A stretch of DNA of 7,763 nucleotides from Propionibacteriaceae bacterium (GTDB lineage: Bacteria > Actinomycetota > Actinomycetes > Propionibacteriales > Propionibacteriaceae). The notes beneath the pieces are model-generated. The model saw nothing but the letters and a program-made list of their open reading frames with translations, was not told the origin of the DNA and made no database searches. Made by a program: the position numbers and the translations under genes. Within the stretch, counting starts at the first letter, position 1; every line of letters begins with the position of its first letter. The DNA lies in the NCBI GenBank assembly GCA_031260385.1, contig JAIRKB010000160.1:1-7763 (forward strand), written 5' to 3'. Positions 4,259 to 7,763 of this stretch are shown here, in pieces.

Positions 4259-7200
4259 GTGAGCGCGGCAACAGAGGTCAACTTGGCGGTCAATCCTGAC
4301 CTGCCGATTGCGGCGTATCAAGCGCAGATTGCGGCGGCGATCTTGGCCAACCAAGTGGTGGTGGTGGCGGGGGAAACTGGTTCCGGGAAGACCACTCAGT
4401 TGCCAAAGATCTGTTTGAGTTTGGGGCGGAACCGGATCGGGCACACCCAGCCCCGCCGGATTGCGGCGCGCAGTCTGTCGGCGCGGATTGCCCAGGAAAT
4501 TGGCAGCCCTTTGGGTGAGATCGTTGGTTACCAAGTGAGGTTCACCGATGCGACGAGTCGCCAAACCCAACTCAAGGTGATGACCGATGGCATTCTTCTA
4601 GCCGAGATCGGTCACGATCGTAACCTCACCCGTTACGACACGATCATCATTGACGAGGCTCACGAGCGGAGCCTGAACATAGACTTCTTGCTCGGATATC
4701 TGAAGCAGCTTCTACCGAAACGTCCCGATCTGAAGGTGATCATCACCTCGGCGACGATCGACACCGCCCGGTTTGCGGCCCATTTTGACGCACCGATCGT
4801 TGAGGTGGCGGGTCGCTCCTACCCGGTCGAAGTCCGCTATCTGCCGCCAGCAGTCGATGACGATCCGATCCAAGCGATCGTCGGGGCGATTAGGACCTTG
4901 CCCCGCCAAGGTGACATCTTGGTCTTCTGCTCGGGGGAGCGCGAGATCAAAGATGCCGCCAAGGCGATTGCCGGGGCCCGCCTGCCGGTCGAGATCCTGC
5001 CCTTGTTCGCCCGCCTCTCGATGGAGGAGCAAGCCCGGGTTTTCGCGGCCCATAGCGGCCAGCGCGTCGTCTTGGCGACCAACGTCGCCGAGACCTCCCT
5101 GACTGTGCCAGGGGTACGTTACGTTGTCGATCCGGGGTTGGCGCGGATTTCGCGCTATTCCGCTCGTACGAAGGTTCAACGTCTGCCGATCGAGCCGATC
5201 TCCCAAGCCAGCGCCAACCAACGCGCTGGTCGCTGTGGCCGGGTGGCCGCCGGAATTTGTTTGCGCCTCTACTCCGAAGCGGATTTCCTAGCCCGTGACG
5301 AGTTCACCGAACCAGAGATCCTGCGCACCAACCTCGCCTCGGTGATCTTGGCGATGGCCAATGCCCGCCTCGGCGATATCGCTGACTTCCCCTTCGTCGA
5401 ACCCCCCGATCGAACCCACATCACCGACGGCCTACGCCTCCTCGCCCAACTAGGAGCAATCGAACCCGACACGCCGTCCGACAAGCCCAGACATGGGGAC
5501 GGTCCCGCTGTCCCCCCTAGTCAGCAGGGGTTTCGACACGAAACTAGAAGGTCGGCATCACCCGACACGCCGTCCGACAAGCCCGGACATGGGGACGGTC
5601 CTGGTGTCTCCCCTAGTCAGCAGGGGTTTCAGCGTGAGACGAGAGGGTCGACGGGGTCCGACACGCCTTTCGACAAGCTGGAACACCGGAACCGTCCCCT
5701 TGTTCCGGGCCTGGAACGCCGGAACCGTCCCCCTGTTCCGGGGGTTCGGTTGACGGGGGTTGGGCGGCAGTTGGCGAGCATTCCGGTTGATCCTCAACTA
5801 GGGCGGATTCTGTTGGAGGGGGCGAAGCGGGGGTGTTTGCGGGAGACCCAGATCTTGGTGGCCGCCCTGAGTATTCCTGATGTTCGGGAACGGCCTCAGG
5901 ATCACCGGGAGCAGGCTGACGCCATGCATGCGCGGTTTGGTTCGGAGGCGATCTTGGAGTCGCCGACTCCGATTCCGCTCTCCAGCCCACCAATCGAGAG
6001 CGGACCGGCGCGTATTACGGCTCATACGGGGTGGAAGACGGGCACGCCCGCTCCCCAGGTCGACCCCGGGGGTGACTTTGCCGCTTGGCTGCGCCTGTGG
6101 ACCTACCTGCGACGGCAGCGTAAGGCCTTGTCAGCGAATCAGTTCCGTAAGTTGTGCCGCAATGAGTTTCTGAACTGGCTGCGGGTGGGGGAGTGGTCGG
6201 ATCTAGTTTCACAGCTCAGGGAGATCTCGCGGGGTCTCAAACTGCCGATCAATGCCGAACCGGCGCCGATCGATGACGTGATCACGGCTTGCCTAGCCGG
6301 ATTGCTGTCCAATATTGGGTCGCTCGACCAGGATTCTGGTCGCGATTCTAAGGGTCGGCGCCGGGGGCCCCGGGAGTACCTCGGGACGCGGGGGGCTCGG
6401 TTTGCGATTTCCCCCGGCTCGCTGCTCGCTAAAGCCACCCCCGACTTGGTCGTTGCGGTGGAGTTGGTCGAAACCACCCGCCTGTGGGCCCATACTCTCG
6501 CCGCGATCACCGCCGAACAAGTCGAGGCGGTCGGCTCCCACCTGTTGACCCACACCTACGCCGAACCCTTCTTCTCCACCTCTACCGGGGCGGTTCTGAC
6601 CTACGAAAAGGTCTCGCTCTTGGGCGTACCACTAATCGCCGAGCGCCGCGTCGGCTATGCCAAGATCAACCCCACCGACGCCCGCCGAATCTTCATCCAG
6701 TCCGGTCTCGTGGAGGGTCTGGTCGTGCCGCGTCCCGGACACGCCTACGCCCGCGTCCGCGACCACAACCAGGCGCTCCGCGACTCGATTGAGGAGCTTG
6801 AGCACAAAGCCCGCCGCCGAGGTTTCGTCGCCGACGACCAAGGGGTCTTCGAGTTCTTCGACTCCCGCCTACCCCCAACCATCACCTCCTTGGCGGCTCT
6901 GGAGCGCTGGCTCGATCGAGACCCCAAACATCGTGCCCGCCTAATGATGACCGTCGACGACCTTTTCGGCGAGGAAAACCTCGATGAGGCGGCCTACCCC
7001 GACACCTGGAGCTTCGGAGAGTTTGACCTAGGCCTCGATTACCACTTCGCCCCTGGCGACACCCGCGACGGCGTCACCGTCGAGGTCCCCCTAGCCACTC
7101 TCACCGCCCTAGATCCAGCCCCCTTCACCTGGGGTGTCCCAGGCAGTCGCGAAGAGTTGGCGATCCAAGCCTTGCGCAGTCTGCCCAAGACCGTTCGTAC

Positions 7201-7763
7201 CCGCTTCGTCCCGATCCCCGACTGGGCCCGCCAAGCCCTCACCTGGCTCGACGCCAATGGCGACCAGACCAAACCCTTCCTCGATGAGTTAGCTCGGGCC
7301 CTGAGAGCCCTCACCGGCGATGAAGTCTCCGGCTGGGACCCCACCAAGCTCCCGGACCACCTAAGAATCGGCTTCCAAGTCCAAGTCGGCTCCAAAGTCG
7401 AGTTCAGCCGCGACCTGGGCGCCCTCCAAGCCAAACTAACCCAACAGGTCGACCAGAAGCTTGCTCAAGCCAGCCGCCGAGCGCCTACCGCTGGCACCAC
7501 CTGGCTCTTCGGCACTCTCCCCCCCACCGTCCAAGTCAAAGCCGCCGGACTAACCGTCGAAGCCTACCCCGCCCTCCGCGACGACACCACCCAAGTTTCC
7601 GAGACCCTCCTAAGCGCCCTAGACCAAGCCCAGCAGTCCCACGCCAAAGGCCTAAGCCGCCTCGTCGCCTTCGCCCTGCCCGAACCCCACAAATGGATCG
7701 TCTCCCACCTCAGCATGGCCGAAAAACTAGCCCTAGGCACCAGCCCCTACCCGTCAGTCCCCG
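4259..7763 (+). CDS. hrpA: DEAH-box ATP-dependent RNA helicase HrpA with in-frame repeat insertion, 3' end outside window
   Basis: Cytoplasmic RNA helicase; HrpA in E. coli acts on mRNA and helps resolve stalled ribosomes. The frame is open from GTG 4259 to the right edge (1168 codons, no stop). An in-frame TGA at 4241-4243 bounds the start, and GTG is the only start codon after it. Helicase core: GETGSGKT Walker A (38-45), TQPRRIAARS (63-72), DEAH (132-135), SAT (164-166), QRAGRCGR motif VI (321-328). HA2 resumes at LTGVGRQLASIPVDP (498-512); the OB-type region has EYLGTRGARF (706-715) and VELVETTRLW. The C-terminus matches the HrpA-specific DUF3418 domain (DGVTVEVPL near 938, LPKTVRTRF near 981, LPDHLRIGF near 1031). 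Most HrpA proteins reach about 1300 residues, so roughly 130 or more are missing. Odd: residues 403-497 are encoded by DNA repeats, a further atypical insertion lies at about 563-605, and third-position G/C skew resets after the repeats. All catalytic motifs are intact, so it is probably functional. Confidence 0.93.
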   Translation, partial: MSAATEVNLAVNPDLPIAAYQAQIAAAILANQVVVVAGETGSGKTTQLPKICLSLGRNRIGHTQPRRIAARSLSARIAQEIGSPLGEIVGYQVRFTDATSRQTQLKVMTDGILLAEIGHDRNLTRYDTIIIDEAHERSLNIDFLLGYLKQLLPKRPDLKVIITSATIDTARFAAHFDAPIVEVAGRSYPVEVRYLPPAVDDDPIQAIVGAIRTLPRQGDILVFCSGEREIKDAAKAIAGARLPVEILPLFARLSMEEQARVFAAHSGQRVVLATNVAETSLTVPGVRYVVDPGLARISRYSARTKVQRLPIEPISQASANQRAGRCGRVAAGICLRLYSEADFLARDEFTEPEILRTNLASVILAMANARLGDIADFPFVEPPDRTHITDGLRLLAQLGAIEPDTPSDKPRHGDGPAVPPSQQGFRHETRRSASPDTPSDKPGHGDGPGVSPSQQGFQRETRGSTGSDTPFDKLEHRNRPLVPGLERRNRPPVPGVRLTGVGRQLASIPVDPQLGRILLEGAKRGCLRETQILVAALSIPDVRERPQDHREQADAMHARFGSEAILESPTPIPLSSPPIESGPARITAHTGWKTGTPAPQVDPGGDFAAWLRLWTYLRRQRKALSANQFRKLCRNEFLNWLRVGEWSDLVSQLREISRGLKLPINAEPAPIDDVITACLAGLLSNIGSLDQDSGRDSKGRRRGPREYLGTRGARFAISPGSLLAKATPDLVVAVELVETTRLWAHTLAAITAEQVEAVGSHLLTHTYAEPFFSTSTGAVLTYEKVSLLGVPLIAERRVGYAKINPTDARRIFIQSGLVEGLVVPRPGHAYARVRDHNQALRDSIEELEHKARRRGFVADDQGVFEFFDSRLPPTITSLAALERWLDRDPKHRARLMMTVDDLFGEENLDEAAYPDTWSFGEFDLGLDYHFAPGDTRDGVTVEVPLATLTALDPAPFTWGVPGSREELAIQALRSLPKTVRTRFVPIPDWARQALTWLDANGDQTKPFLDELARALRALTGDEVSGWDPTKLPDHLRIGFQVQVGSKVEFSRDLGALQAKLTQQVDQKLAQASRRAPTAGTTWLFGTLPPTVQVKAAGLTVEAYPALRDDTTQVSETLLSALDQAQQSHAKGLSRLVAFALPEPHKWIVSHLSMAEKLALGTSPYPSVP
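5465..5560 (+). repeat. 96-bp repeat unit 1 inside hrpA
   Basis: First of two tandem 96-bp units that agree at about 80 of 96 positions by eye; the first 70 bases differ at only 4. It starts with a 22-base head (CCCGACACGCCG...CAAGC), then GGGGAC/GTCCCC (5495-5500 with 5510-5515, a 6-bp stem with a 9-base loop), then CCCCT-AGTCAGC-AGGGG (5514-5530), then a variable tail. In the hrpA frame it encodes 32 residues beginning PDTPSDKP, polar and Pro/Gly-rich, with no similarity to HrpA that I recognise. Confidence 0.9.
5561..5656 (+). repeat. 96-bp repeat unit 2 inside hrpA
   Basis: Directly follows unit 1 without a spacer. The head and the CCCCT-AGTCAGC-AGGGG hairpin (5610-5626) are the same; the GGGGAC stem has decayed to 5 bp (GGGGA with TCCCC at 5609-5613). 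The last 26 bases hold most of the differences, 12 of about 16. It encodes 32 residues, again beginning PDTPSDKP. Confidence 0.9.
5657..5749 (+). repeat. Diverged third repeat head plus 33-bp tandem dimer inside hrpA
   Basis: The head recurs exactly 96 bases after unit 2 (TCCGACACGCCTTTCGACAA), with three changes in its first 20 bases. It then switches to a different palindrome present twice with a 33-base period: 5678-5709 and 5711-5742, differing at 2 of 32 bases. Each copy can form a CTGGAAC.../...GTTCCGG stem of 8 bp including wobbles. The sequence GGAACCGTCCCC (5688-5699, 5721-5732) is the reverse complement of the GGGGACGGTYCC core of units 1 and 2. The encoded repeat is LEHRNRPLVPG / LERRNRPPVPG. 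HA2 homology resumes at 5750. Confidence 0.85.
5974..6004 (+). repeat. 9-bp perfect inverted repeat inside hrpA
   Basis: TCCGCTCTC (5974-5982) and GAGAGCGGA (5996-6004) form a perfect 9-bp stem with a 13-base loop. It lies within the second stretch of hrpA that does not match the family (about residues 563-605), between HARF and DFAAWLRLWTYL, which are normally separated by only a few residues. There is no T-tract, so it is unlikely to be a simple terminator. Confidence 0.75.

Noticed and set aside
4712..5221. 169-codon antisense ORF within hrpA
   Set aside because: It lies opposite conserved helicase motifs including DEAH-downstream and motif VI regions; such long antisense frames are expected in high-GC genes and the product resembles nothing known.
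5465..5742. CRISPR-like array
   Set aside because: The units are directly abutting 96-bp repeats plus a 33-bp dimer, with no regular repeat-spacer alternation and no unique spacers, and they lie inside an open helicase frame.
5465..5760. hrpA split into two pseudogene pieces by the insertion
   Set aside because: Reading codon by codon, the frame stays open through the whole array and the conserved HA2 motif resumes in the same frame; no stop or frameshift was found.
5493..5797. Small ORFs on both strands across the repeat array with GTVP-F motifs
   Set aside because: They are alternative-frame readings of the repeats, without ribosome binding sites, and overlap the hrpA frame; their repeat peptides are explained by the DNA core.

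Overview
The window (7.76 kb, high GC) looks like a chromosomal core region of an actinobacterium (Actinomycetota). The evidence is the order proS, a ferritin-like lipoprotein, rimP, nusA, ylxR, which is the arrangement known from mycobacteria and relatives, together with actinobacterial-type NusA and RimP sequences, GTG starts and several apparently leaderless promoters. No species can be named from the sequence alone.

Layout. Positions 1-335 hold the last 111 codons of prolyl-tRNA synthetase (proS). Convergent to it is a 302-residue lipoprotein gene (378-1286, minus), probably of the DUF4439 ferritin-like family. A 121-bp divergent intergenic region then separates it from a tight plus-strand cluster: rimP (1408-1872), nusA (1882-2886) and ylxR (2883-3116, 4-nt overlap with nusA). 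These three belong to the ribosome maturation / transcription elongation operon. The expected next gene, infB (IF-2), is absent: ylxR runs convergently into murB (3134-4162, minus; peptidoglycan precursor synthesis). A 96-bp divergent region follows, and then hrpA (4259 to beyond the right edge), a large DEAH-box RNA helicase whose frame stays open for 1168 codons.

The most unusual part is inside hrpA. Between the helicase core and the HA2 domain, where the family normally has a linker of only a few residues, about 95 codons (5465-5749) consist of DNA repeats. There are two 96-bp tandem units, a diverged third head, and a 33-bp tandem dimer. A 12-nt core GGGGACGGTYCC occurs twice in each orientation and lies in small hairpins. 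The repeats resemble REP/BIME-type elements, and all periods are multiples of three, so the helicase frame is kept. A second family-atypical insertion (about residues 563-605) contains a 9-bp perfect hairpin. The third-codon-position G/C balance in hrpA runs from G-rich to C-rich, resets to G-rich directly after the repeat array, and runs to C-rich again. murB shows one such cycle, nusA none.

Functionally the window joins translation (proS, rimP), transcription-translation factors (nusA, ylxR), an RNA helicase (hrpA), cell-wall synthesis (murB) and a surface lipoprotein. Only rimP-nusA-ylxR are clearly co-transcribed.
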